From positions 1 to 8,152 of the forward strand of contig JAGBGA010000093.1 in NCBI GenBank assembly GCA_017936185.1: a DNA stretch of 8,152 nucleotides, given 5' to 3'. This document shows, in pieces, positions 1-6,426 of this stretch (the first letter of the stretch is position 1; each line of letters opens with the position of its first letter). The notes beneath the pieces are model-generated. The model saw only the letters and a list, made by a program, of their open reading frames with translations, was not told the DNA's origin and did no database searches. A program made the position numbers and the translations under genes. Origin of the DNA: Alphaproteobacteria bacterium (GTDB lineage Bacteria; Pseudomonadota; Alphaproteobacteria; Rs-D84).

Positions 1-26
1 TGCTCTACCAACTGAGCTATGACCCC
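1..26 (-). tRNA. tRNA gene, 5' part only (cut by window start)
   Basis: Read on the minus strand from base 26, the sequence gives a 7-base acceptor strand (GGGGTCA), the U8-A9 pair, a D stem GCTC/GAGC closing the loop AGTTGGTA, and A26. This is the canonical 5' third of a class I tRNA. The anticodon, T arm and 3' end lie outside the window, so the amino acid cannot be read. The GGGG start fits tRNA-Ala among others, but that is a guess. A good promoter lies upstream at 62-90 on the same strand. Confidence 0.9.
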
Positions 27-61
27 AAAACTTTGCCACTTTTATTTTTAAAAGCGAACGC

Positions 62-90
62 ATTTTATACATTATTAAATAAAATGTCAA
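62..90 (-). promoter_or_regulatory. Sigma70-type promoter of the tRNA gene
   Basis: On the minus strand a perfect -35 box TTGACA (bases 90-85) is followed after exactly 17 bases by the -10 box TAAAAT (67-62), part of a longer TATAAAAT. Transcription would start near base 55 and give a leader of about 28 bases before the tRNA. The -35 box belongs to TGTTGACA, whose mirror copy forms the -35 of the divergent hydrolase promoter. Confidence 0.7.
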
Positions 91-116
91 CAGAAAATTA
101 CATAAACAAAAATATG

Positions 117-145
117 TTGACAATTCTTGTGTTTTGTATTATTTT
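117..145 (+). promoter_or_regulatory. Sigma70-type promoter of the hydrolase gene
   Basis: A perfect -35 TTGACA (117-122) is followed after 17 bases by TATTTT (140-145). An alternative TATTAT at 137-142 would have a short 14-base spacer. The predicted start near base 152 leaves only about 14 bases of leader before the ATG at 166. That leader has no Shine-Dalgarno sequence. Confidence 0.55.
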
Positions 146-165
146 TTTGTAAAAATGGTTAAAAA

Positions 166-1131
166 ATGTTAAAGTCACACGCATATACATATATCCCAGA
201 TAATTACTCTGATGTCTTGTCAGAGTTAAAGGGGCGTTCTTTTCAGTGGGAAATGAACTTTAGTTCGCGAACAGAAAATAAAACGATTGGGCATATAAGT
301 CATTATGCCATTGGTTCTGATGCGGCAACAAATTGTTTGATTTTGATTCCTGGGTTGGGGTCTAATACACGTACAGAGCCCTTGATGAAGGTTGTTGCGT
401 ATTGGGCACTAAAAAATCATCATGATGTATATTGTCTTGATACGTTTTTAGGAGATTTTTTGCCAAATATTTCCCAAGAATTGGCAGAAAAACACACTTT
501 TTCAGAATATATAGATTTGATTGATACAGGGCTTGATATTATTGAAAAGGATGTAAAAGCAAAGAAATATGATTATTCATGTTTGATTGGACATAGTGCA
601 GGTGCAACAGGGACTTTTGAGATATATAATAAGCGTATAAGTGAACGAAAAAAACTGCGTTTCAGTGCGTCTATTATGTTTGCGCCATATTTAACGCGAA
701 GTTTTACAACATATATACATAACTTTTATAAAAGAAATGCAGATAAAGAAAATTTTGATGAACAGGTTTTTTTGAAGTCTGCAATTGGAATCTGTAGTCC
801 GCATGAACCGATGGGCGTTAATGGTTTTCAAAAGGTTTCTGTCTTGCCAACGATTTTTAATGATGTGGACAGTGTTGATTTTCGTCCTGATTTGATGGAT
901 CGGTATGGTATTCCAATTACTTTGGTTGCAGGTGGACGTGATAAAAAGTCCCCGCCCGAGGAGTTGCGAAAAAAATATAATATTTTGCGGGGGGGAAAAA
1001 ATGGAAATTTGTGGAAGTTTGTTGTGTTTAAAGATTCGCGTCACAGCTTTATTGATCAATATAAAGACTTTGGTGCAATATTGCGTTTGATTCAGTCACA
1101 GAAACGATTCGCGCAAAGATGTGGTAAATAA
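166..1131 (+). CDS. Alpha/beta hydrolase family protein
   Basis: The 321-residue protein has the marks of an alpha/beta hydrolase. There is a strand plus oxyanion-type loop LILIPGLGS (58-66), the nucleophile elbow GHSAG (142-146, Ser144), a likely acid Asp259 after a strand (ITLVAGGRD), and a likely catalytic His293 in DSRHSF. Order and spacing fit the fold's Ser-Asp-His triad. No signal peptide or membrane segment is seen, so it is probably cytoplasmic. The substrate cannot be told: esterase, lipase or thioesterase-like roles are all possible. ATG 166 is the first possible start, because an in-frame TAA lies at 160-162, but there is no clear ribosome binding site. The gene is visibly AT-richer than the exporter behind it (rows 481-540 and 541-600 have 18 and 17 G/C of 60) and uses more ATA codons. 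A G7-A6 run at 989-1001 lies between the codons for Asp259 and His293. Confidence 0.85.
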   Translation: MLKSHAYTYIPDNYSDVLSELKGRSFQWEMNFSSRTENKTIGHISHYAIGSDAATNCLILIPGLGSNTRTEPLMKVVAYWALKNHHDVYCLDTFLGDFLPNISQELAEKHTFSEYIDLIDTGLDIIEKDVKAKKYDYSCLIGHSAGATGTFEIYNKRISERKKLRFSASIMFAPYLTRSFTTYIHNFYKRNADKENFDEQVFLKSAIGICSPHEPMGVNGFQKVSVLPTIFNDVDSVDFRPDLMDRYGIPITLVAGGRDKKSPPEELRKKYNILRGGKNGNLWKFVVFKDSRHSFIDQYKDFGAILRLIQSQKRFAQRCGK

Positions 1132-1136
1132 AGGGC

Positions 1137-1165
1137 TTTACATAATCAAGAACCTATTTTATAAT
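1137..1165 (+). promoter_or_regulatory. Near-consensus promoter directly upstream of the ABC exporter
   Basis: TTTACA (1137-1142), a 17-base spacer, then a perfect TATAAT (1160-1165). The start point would fall around 1171-1173, only 2-4 bases before the ATG at 1175, so the transcript would be essentially leaderless. The exporter could therefore be made independently of the hydrolase, or also by read-through from it. Confidence 0.65.
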
Positions 1166-1174
1166 GAGCGCGCT

Positions 1175-2992
1175 ATGAAAAAAATTACAAATAAAGTAAA
1201 AGCCTGGATAAAGGGCGATGAATCAAATGGCCGTATTAAATGGTCTTTGTATGGACGCGTCTGGCGCGAAGTTGGGCGTGCGTATTGGAAATGGCTGTTG
1301 GCTGGGGTTGTTTTTACTGTTTTGGCCGCCGGGGCCGAAGCGTACACGATTACACTTGTTCAGCAGGTTGTTGACCGCGCATTTATTGAAAAAAGTATAA
1401 ATGCGGTGTATTGGTTGGGTATCCAAGTGGTCTTGGCATTCGGTGCCAAGGGGGTGTTTACCTATGCCAAGGCATTGATTATGTCCAAAGGCGGTTTGGT
1501 TGCAAGTGCGGTTTTGCAAAACAGAATTTATAAACATATGACCCATATGAATTTGGCACGTTTCTATAAAGATGGTATGGGAAAAAATTTGAATTATTTC
1601 AGTATTCAATCCGCAGCGGTGTTGAACCTTGTTACGTCAACGGTTATTAAAATTGTTCAAAATGTGTCAACGTTGCTGATGACGTTGGGGTTGATGTTCT
1701 ATTATGCGCATCAGATGTGCTTTGTTTTGATGTTCTTGGTGCCGGCGATAATTATCCCAATGGTGGCGATTATGCGTCGCAGAAGAAAATTGGCGCGATT
1801 GTCGTTCGGTATTGCAAATAATGTTACGCAACAATTGAATCAAACACTTCAAGGAATAAAAACAATTCAGGCTTTTGCCGCCGAAGAACGTGAAGAAAAG
1901 AATTTTGCGCGTGTTTTGAACAGTTCGATGGTAAATGCCTATAAAAACACCCAGGCAAATGCGTTGCGTTCGCCATTAATGGAATTTATGATTTCAATTG
2001 GGCTTTGTATCGCGATGATTATGGGTGGGCACTTTATTGCCAGTGGCGCAATTACAACCGGTGACTTTACCGCGTTCTTGTTGGCGTTGACGGCGGCATA
2101 TAAACCGGCAAAAAGTATTACAGGAACCGGTGATACGTTACAGCATGGTTTGTTGGCGGCGGAAACATTGTTTGAATTCTTGGACAGCAAGCCGGATATT
2201 ACAGACGCCCCAGATGCACGCGAATTAAATGCCAAGACGATGTCTGTCGGTTTTCATGATGTGTCGTTTGCATATAATCCAAATGAACCGGTGTTGAAAA
2301 ATATTAATTTGAATGTTCCTGCGGGCAAGGTGTGCGCATTGGTCGGTCCGTCGGGTGGCGGAAAAACAACAATGTTTAATTTGTTGGAACGTTTTTATGA
2401 CCCACAATTGGGAAAAATCACAATTAACAATACCGATATTAAAAAGTATACGTTAAAGTCGCTTCGTCAAAATATTGCAGAAGTGTCACAATCTGTGTTC
2501 TTGTTCAAGGGAACAATCGAAGATAATATTAAATATGGACGCCCAAATGCCACGCGTGAAGAAGTTATTGCGGCGGCCCAGGCGGCAAATGCACATGACT
2601 TTATTATGGAATTCCCAAAGGGATATGAAACAAATGTTGGTGAAGCGGGGGGGTTGTTGTCGGGGGGACAAAAACAACGTGTGGCAATTGCGCGCGCGAT
2701 ATTGAAAAATGCGCCAATATTGCTGTTGGATGAAGCGACATCGGCACTTGATACGCAAAGTGAAAAGTTAATCCAAGCTGCGTTAAATGACTTGATGCAG
2801 GGGCGAACAACGTTTGTTATTGCGCACCGTTTGTCAACAATTCTTGATGCGGATATCATTTGTGTGATTAAAAATGGCGAAATTGTCGAAATGGGTACAG
2901 ATGCAGAATTGTGCGCGCTTGGTGGTGAATATAAAAAGTTGCGCGATATTCAATTCAAGTCTGATATAAAGGTAAAAAAAGACAAGGAATAA
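1175..2992 (+). CDS. ABC exporter, fused membrane and ATPase half-transporter (MsbA-like architecture)
   Basis: This is a 605-residue half-transporter of the usual length for type IV ABC exporters. It would work as a homodimer in the inner membrane, pumping a lipid, peptide or drug outward using ATP. The N-terminal part (about 38-325) carries the hydrophobic membrane helices. The ATPase domain (about 355-595) has Walker A GPSGGGKTT (391-399), Q-loop Gln439, signature LSGGQ (495-499), Walker B ILLLDE (515-520, Glu520), the D-loop SALD, and switch His551 in IAHRLST. All catalytic residues are present, so it should be active. The substrate cannot be read; lipid A flipping (MsbA) is possible but unproven. 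I chose ATG 1175: a weak GAG lies 6 bases upstream and a strong promoter ends at 1165. A GTG at 1121 would add 18 residues and overlap the hydrolase. A lysine-rich tail ends the protein. Confidence 0.92.
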   Translation: MKKITNKVKAWIKGDESNGRIKWSLYGRVWREVGRAYWKWLLAGVVFTVLAAGAEAYTITLVQQVVDRAFIEKSINAVYWLGIQVVLAFGAKGVFTYAKALIMSKGGLVASAVLQNRIYKHMTHMNLARFYKDGMGKNLNYFSIQSAAVLNLVTSTVIKIVQNVSTLLMTLGLMFYYAHQMCFVLMFLVPAIIIPMVAIMRRRRKLARLSFGIANNVTQQLNQTLQGIKTIQAFAAEEREEKNFARVLNSSMVNAYKNTQANALRSPLMEFMISIGLCIAMIMGGHFIASGAITTGDFTAFLLALTAAYKPAKSITGTGDTLQHGLLAAETLFEFLDSKPDITDAPDARELNAKTMSVGFHDVSFAYNPNEPVLKNINLNVPAGKVCALVGPSGGGKTTMFNLLERFYDPQLGKITINNTDIKKYTLKSLRQNIAEVSQSVFLFKGTIEDNIKYGRPNATREEVIAAAQAANAHDFIMEFPKGYETNVGEAGGLLSGGQKQRVAIARAILKNAPILLLDEATSALDTQSEKLIQAALNDLMQGRTTFVIAHRLSTILDADIICVIKNGEIVEMGTDAELCALGGEYKKLRDIQFKSDIKVKKDKE

Positions 2993-2996
2993 AAGT

Positions 2997-3860
2997 ATGT
3001 CAGGCAAAAATCCGTTTAATAAGGAAGAATATTTAAAAAAAATTGTTTCGGATTTATTGGATTTGCCAGAGATTTGTGAACTTGTTAATCGTTTGCGTGC
3101 CGATGCGTCAAAACTTGGTGATGTGATTTCACAAAATTTGGTGTCGGACGTTGTCAAAGATGCAGTCGTGGATTCAAATACGTTGGCAAATCAAGGTGTG
3201 GTTGAAAAAGATAAGTCGGTTGGGGCAGATGCCAAGGAAAAGAATCGGCTTCGTGCAAGATATCATTATTGTAAAAAGAAAGGAATGCCGATTGATGATG
3301 CGCTTAGTGCGGAATTGGTTAAAAACTTTCCAGGTTACAATCCGAAAACCCAAGAATTTGTTGGTACAAGGGGAAAAGGCGTGGCCAAGGCGTCAAAATA
3401 CAAGGTGGCAAAAAAAGAAAGTGGCGCGGAAAAACTTAATGAAGCCCTTGATGTTAGCGAAATAAAGGTAGAAGTAAAGCCGGTAAGCGTCGCGCTTGAA
3501 GGTACGTACAATAATGTTTATATAAATGGGGTAAAGTTTTTGTCAAATCACTTGAACACCCAGATAGAATTTTTGTATGACAATACTTTGATGGCGATAC
3601 GTGGCGTTGTGACCGATTGTCAAGATTTGCCAAAGAAACCAATCTTTCAATTGTATGATGCTAAATTGCAACAACACCCGGTACTTTGTAAACAAAAGTT
3701 TAATGATTATCGTGTTTATGTTGAAGAGCTTGGGGCGCAAGATGACAGGTTGCGTGTAAAATTATCAAATCGAGCTATAACTTATATAAAAGAATCGGAT
3801 ATAAGAAGAATTGCCGGTCGTATACGGTTTGTTATGGCAGATACGCAAAAAAGCAAATAA
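2997..3860 (+). CDS. Hypothetical protein behind the ABC exporter
   Basis: I do not recognise this 287-residue protein. Three parts can be seen. A probably helical N-terminus (1-55, acidic and leucine-rich) is followed by a variable linker. The middle is strongly basic, with KNRLRARYHYCKKKG (82-96), a short segment PIDDALSAELVKNFPGYNP and a lysine-rich stretch to about 145; this could bind nucleic acid or acidic partners, which is inference. The C-terminus (165-283) looks beta-rich, with alternating hydrophobic residues. There is no signal peptide or membrane helix, so it is probably cytoplasmic. The start is well supported: AAGGA (2984-2988) lies 8 bases upstream, and the gene begins 4 bases after the exporter stop, so the two are very likely co-transcribed and perhaps translationally coupled. 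A strong terminator follows directly. Confidence 0.8.
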   Translation: MSGKNPFNKEEYLKKIVSDLLDLPEICELVNRLRADASKLGDVISQNLVSDVVKDAVVDSNTLANQGVVEKDKSVGADAKEKNRLRARYHYCKKKGMPIDDALSAELVKNFPGYNPKTQEFVGTRGKGVAKASKYKVAKKESGAEKLNEALDVSEIKVEVKPVSVALEGTYNNVYINGVKFLSNHLNTQIEFLYDNTLMAIRGVVTDCQDLPKKPIFQLYDAKLQQHPVLCKQKFNDYRVYVEELGAQDDRLRVKLSNRAITYIKESDIRRIAGRIRFVMADTQKSK

Positions 3861-3887
3861 AAAAACCGCCAATTGGCGGTTTTTTTA
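3858..3887. terminator. Bidirectional rho-independent terminator, 30-bp perfect palindrome
   Basis: The stem ACCGCC/GGCGGT closes on an AATT centre and is flanked by seven A on the left and seven T on the right, so both directions read a GC-rich hairpin followed by a T run. The palindrome begins with the TAA of the plus-strand hypothetical gene (3858-3860) and ends with the TAA of ssb (3887-3885 on the minus strand). It serves both convergent genes. Confidence 0.92.
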
Positions 3888-4340
3888 AAACGGGATATCG
3901 TCGCCAATGTCGGCCACAGATATTTCTTCGCGTGGGGCCGCCGATGGAGCCGGTGCACCATAATCGCCACCAGATGCGTCCATTGCTTTTGCGCCAGACA
4001 GGATAACCATTTGACCTGCAAATTGGTTCAATACAACTTCGGTTGTATAAACGTCTGCGCCTTGTTGGTTTTGCCATTTGCGTGTGCGAAGTGAACCTTC
4101 GATGTATAATTTTGTGCCTTTTTGTAACATGCGTTCGGCAACGTCGGCCAAGTTGGAATTGAATATTACAACGCGATGCCATTCGGTTTGTTCTTTTTGT
4201 TCGCCGGTTGTGCGATCGCGCCAACGTTCAGATGTTGCCAATGAAAATGTAACGACTTTTTGACCACTGCCCATTGTGCGGACCTGGGGTTCTTGGCCGA
4301 TGTTGCCGACCAATATGACTTTATTAATACTGCCTGCCAT
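3885..4340 (-). CDS. ssb: Single-stranded DNA-binding protein SSB
   Basis: This is a 151-residue SSB, which coats single-stranded DNA in replication, repair and recombination and recruits partners through its tail. The OB-fold domain covers about residues 1-115, starting [15 protein letters not shown]. It keeps Trp40, Trp54 and Trp89 and the segment TEWHRVVIF, which match the ssDNA-stacking aromatics of bacterial SSBs. A short Gly/Pro/Ala linker (about 116-140) leads to the conserved acidic tip DDIPF (147-151), which binds partner proteins. The linker is short compared with E. coli SSB. I chose the ATG at 4340-4338 because AAGGA (4352-4348) lies 7 bases upstream and the product then starts exactly as in the family. 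An in-frame ATG at 4406 would add 22 unrelated residues. It converges on the hypothetical gene and diverges from the recombinase; I could not place a convincing promoter in 4341-4480. Confidence 0.96.
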   Translation of the reverse strand: MAGSINKVILVGNIGQEPQVRTMGSGQKVVTFSLATSERWRDRTTGEQKEQTEWHRVVIFNSNLADVAERMLQKGTKLYIEGSLRTRKWQNQQGADVYTTEVVLNQFAGQMVILSGAKAMDASGGDYGAPAPSAAPREEISVADIGDDIPF

Positions 4341-4464
4341 GTTCGTTTCCTTCGTTTTTTGTTTTATTGTATGTTTCATTTGACCAATATTACCCAAAAA
4401 AATCAAGGTTTTTTTGTGCTTTATTATTATGTGTGCGGAAAATATTCATATAACAACATTTACC

Positions 4465-4471
4465 AAAGGAG
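4465..4471 (+). promoter_or_regulatory. Strong ribosome binding site of the recombinase
   Basis: AAAGGAG lies 9 bases before the ATG at 4481. It is the best Shine-Dalgarno match in the window and fixes the recombinase start. It points to efficient translation of a protein that is often kept scarce. Confidence 0.8.
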
Positions 4472-4480
4472 TTATAAGAT

Positions 4481-5098
4481 ATGGTATATGGGTATATTCG
4501 GGTTTCAACAGACCATCAAACCACAGAAAATCAGCGATTTGAAATAAAAAAGTTTTGCGAAAAACAGGATATCATTATTGATGTCTGGATTGAAGAAACG
4601 ATTTCTTCGACCAAGGATTTAAGTAAACGAAAGTTGGGGCGGTTGTTGAAACGTATTAATAAAGATGACTTGATTATTGCATCAGAATTGTCGCGACTTG
4701 GGCGAAATTTGTTACAGGTTATGAGTATTTTGCATCATTGTATGGATGTTGGGGCAAAAATATGGACAATCAAGGATAATTATCGATTGGGGTCGGATAT
4801 TACCAGCAAGGTCTTGGCATTCGCATTTGGATTGTCGGCGGAAATTGAACGTAATCTTATATCGCAAAGAACCAAAGAGGCCTTGGTGCGCGTAAAGTCC
4901 GAAGGACGTTCCATCGGACGCCCCAGGGGCAGTCGTAACGCAGATAAATTAATGGGACGCGAAGGATATATATCACAAAACCTGGCAAATGGATGCCCAA
5001 AGTATGCGATTGCAAAAAAATTACATGTTCACAGGGATACTTTAAGCAAGTTTATAGAAAAAAACGAAATTCAGCCAATCGAGTGTTCCAACAATTAA
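4481..5098 (+). CDS. Serine site-specific recombinase, DNA invertase of the Hin/Mpi type
   Basis: The 205-residue protein has the layout of small serine recombinases. The catalytic domain (1-about 135) opens YIRVST with nucleophile Ser9 and Arg7. It continues with the active-site segment ELSRLGRN (Arg72, Arg75), then the long E helix with LAFAFGLSAEIERNLISQRT. The GRP hinge (146-148) is followed by a C-terminal helix-turn-helix (about 163-193, NGCPKYAIAKKLHVHRDTLS). Such enzymes cut both strands through a Ser-DNA bond and invert, or sometimes resolve, DNA between short repeats. From memory the sequence is closest to the Mpi family of Bacteroides, which flips many promoters of surface polysaccharide genes. 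The position usually held by Asp in gamma-delta resolvase is Ser71 here; I recall the same in Mpi-like proteins. No matching inverted repeats were found nearby, so the targets may lie elsewhere. The stop overlaps that of the convergent protease gene. Confidence 0.93.
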   Translation: MVYGYIRVSTDHQTTENQRFEIKKFCEKQDIIIDVWIEETISSTKDLSKRKLGRLLKRINKDDLIIASELSRLGRNLLQVMSILHHCMDVGAKIWTIKDNYRLGSDITSKVLAFAFGLSAEIERNLISQRTKEALVRVKSEGRSIGRPRGSRNADKLMGREGYISQNLANGCPKYAIAKKLHVHRDTLSKFIEKNEIQPIECSNN

Positions 5099-6312
5099 AA
5101 CTTAATTTTGGTTTTGGCGATTATATATACTTCGTCTGTGCCGTATGTGTTGTCGACAAAACCGGCGGTGATGTTTTTGTACGATGCGCGGTATTCAACC
5201 GATGGGCGTGTTGCCAGGCTTATTAAATGTTCTTGGAATATGTATTCGCCATTGTTGTGACGGCCGGTTGGCGTGTTCAGGTACATGTTGCCGTTAATAA
5301 TTGTGTCGGGGGTGCCAATACTGAATGTTAAATCGTTCATTTTTACACCGACGTTTAAAGATGCGGTGTATATGTTGCTGAATTTGCTTATCATTGATTC
5401 GGGGGCGGGGGTGGCGTTTAATGTGCCAAATGTTGCGCGTTGAAAGAATTCAAGGTTGCCGATTTTTGTGTTGTTATTTACCCCGATAAAACTTAACAGA
5501 CTGTTATCTGTTGTTTCAAGAAATCCGTCGGATTTCAGCAGGTCACTTGATTTAAAACCAAATTCGATGTTACCAAAGTGGGCGGTTTGTGCGCCGTTTT
5601 GGCGAAGGTGTTCGTATGCAAGGCTGCGGTTCTTGACGGTTATGTTATTGCGTAATGATGTGGTAAATGGGCGGCCGTATGAATCGACGAATGCGAATTT
5701 GATGTCTTGGGATTTTATTTGTTGGCCAATTGTGCCGGATACATTGGCGCGACGCATGGCGACGGTTACGTTTTCGGACAATGGGACCAATTCTGCGCCA
5801 ACCGGACGTGTTGCGCGTTCCATGTCAAGCATTCCATGACCGTATATTTCATCAATTCCAACATCGCCAATGTCACGCGCGGTTGTGAATAACAAAGATG
5901 TTACTTGGGTGGCGGTCATGTATGGGTATGCTTCGCGAATAACGCTGATTGCGGCAGATACGATTGGGGTTGCAAAACTGGTGCCGTTAAGGGGACTTGA
6001 TGATTTTGGTGATTCAAGGTTTGTCCCGGGGGCGGTTATGCAAAAGTTTTTGGTTATTCCGCATGCGTTACTGAAATCGGCCAAGGCGCCAGTTTCACTG
6101 TCCCATGCGACAACGTTTACAAAATGACCATTTAATTCGGGGATAACCAGTGGTGTGGCAGAAAGTGCACTTGATTGCGAATTGTAATCGTTGCCGGCCG
6201 CCCAAACAAAGATGGCGTCGTTCTTTGTGGCCGCGTCGGTTAATGCGTTGATGAAGTTTTTGTCTGTGATATTTGTGATTTGTTCGCGTGAATGCACTTG
6301 GGTGGCATACAT
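5095..6312 (-). CDS. C-terminal fragment: S8 core with oxyanion Asn and catalytic Ser, plus possible beta-barrel
   Basis: This open piece of 405 residues starts at ATG 6312, the first possible start codon after the internal stop. It has no Shine-Dalgarno sequence, so independent translation is doubtful. In full-gene numbering it holds the oxyanion Asn256 (VWAAGN), the catalytic Ser327 (NGTSFATP) and the closing helix and YGHGMLDMERA motif (372-381) typical of S8 domains. About 235 residues follow. They show alternating polar/hydrophobic strands and end in a C-terminal Phe (IIAKTKIKF), the signal expected for outer-membrane beta-barrels. The tail is a little short for a classic autotransporter barrel, so that role is inference. 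Without residues 1-178 it lacks the signal peptide, Asp and His, and should be neither secreted nor active. Confidence 0.6.
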   Translation of the reverse strand: MYATQVHSREQITNITDKNFINALTDAATKNDAIFVWAAGNDYNSQSSALSATPLVIPELNGHFVNVVAWDSETGALADFSNACGITKNFCITAPGTNLESPKSSSPLNGTSFATPIVSAAISVIREAYPYMTATQVTSLLFTTARDIGDVGIDEIYGHGMLDMERATRPVGAELVPLSENVTVAMRRANVSGTIGQQIKSQDIKFAFVDSYGRPFTTSLRNNITVKNRSLAYEHLRQNGAQTAHFGNIEFGFKSSDLLKSDGFLETTDNSLLSFIGVNNNTKIGNLEFFQRATFGTLNATPAPESMISKFSNIYTASLNVGVKMNDLTFSIGTPDTIINGNMYLNTPTGRHNNGEYIFQEHLISLATRPSVEYRASYKNITAGFVDNTYGTDEVYIIAKTKIKF

Positions 6313-6423
6313 GTTGTTGGCAGACCAACTGAAGTTATATATATGTGTGCCGTTGTTGGCGGCGCTGTATATTGCATTGCCAATTTCGTTGAATGAATAA
6401 AATTTACCGTTTCTGTCTGCGAC

Positions 6424-6426
6424 TTA
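6424..6426 (-). other. Premature in-frame TAA inside the S8 protease gene
   Basis: The plus strand reads TTA here, giving TAA in the protease frame. It lies 22 codons after catalytic His156 and 149 codons before catalytic Ser327. The next in-frame ATG is 114 bases on, at 6312, with no GTG or TTG between. Confidence 0.85.

Noticed and set aside
1..165. tRNA-linked integration site of a mobile element bringing the hydrolase
   Set aside because: Only the tRNA 5' end and its promoter face the hydrolase, whereas elements usually use the 3' end. No repeat of the tRNA or integrase was seen.
155..172. Five-codon reading frame (MVKKC) overlapping the hydrolase start
   Set aside because: It lies in A-rich DNA, has no ribosome site and is too short to separate from chance.
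1121..1174. GTG start for the ABC exporter inside the hydrolase end
   Set aside because: It would put the near-consensus promoter inside the gene and add 18 residues without family support; the MKK start at 1175 is more typical.
2467..2859. 130-residue minus-strand frame inside the ABC ATPase domain
   Set aside because: It lies wholly antisense to a highly conserved coding region, so it is a by-product of that region's codons.
4341..4406. Longer SSB start at 4406 (22 extra residues)
   Set aside because: The family begins at MAGS, and AAGGA sits 7 bases before the ATG at 4340. The upstream residues look like translated non-coding DNA.
4341..4480. Possible invertible promoter next to the recombinase
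   Set aside because: I looked for paired inverted repeats around the ssb/recombinase gap and at the other promoters. Nothing longer than chance short repeats was seen beyond the 8-bp arms at 85-92/115-122, which are explained by two -35 boxes.
4260..4547. 95-residue plus-strand frame across the ssb start and recombinase start
   Set aside because: It is antisense to ssb and out of frame with the recombinase, with no recognisable domain; a shadow frame.
5088..5111. Hairpin CCAA-C-AATTAA/TTAATTTTGG at the recombinase-protease junction as a terminator
   Set aside because: The stem is mostly A/T, needs a bulge, and has only a four-T run on one side, so it is too weak to call.
6424..6426. Stop-codon reassignment or programmed read-through of TAA
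   Set aside because: TAA ends every complete gene in the window, and no read-through context or structure was evident. A point mutation or error is simpler.
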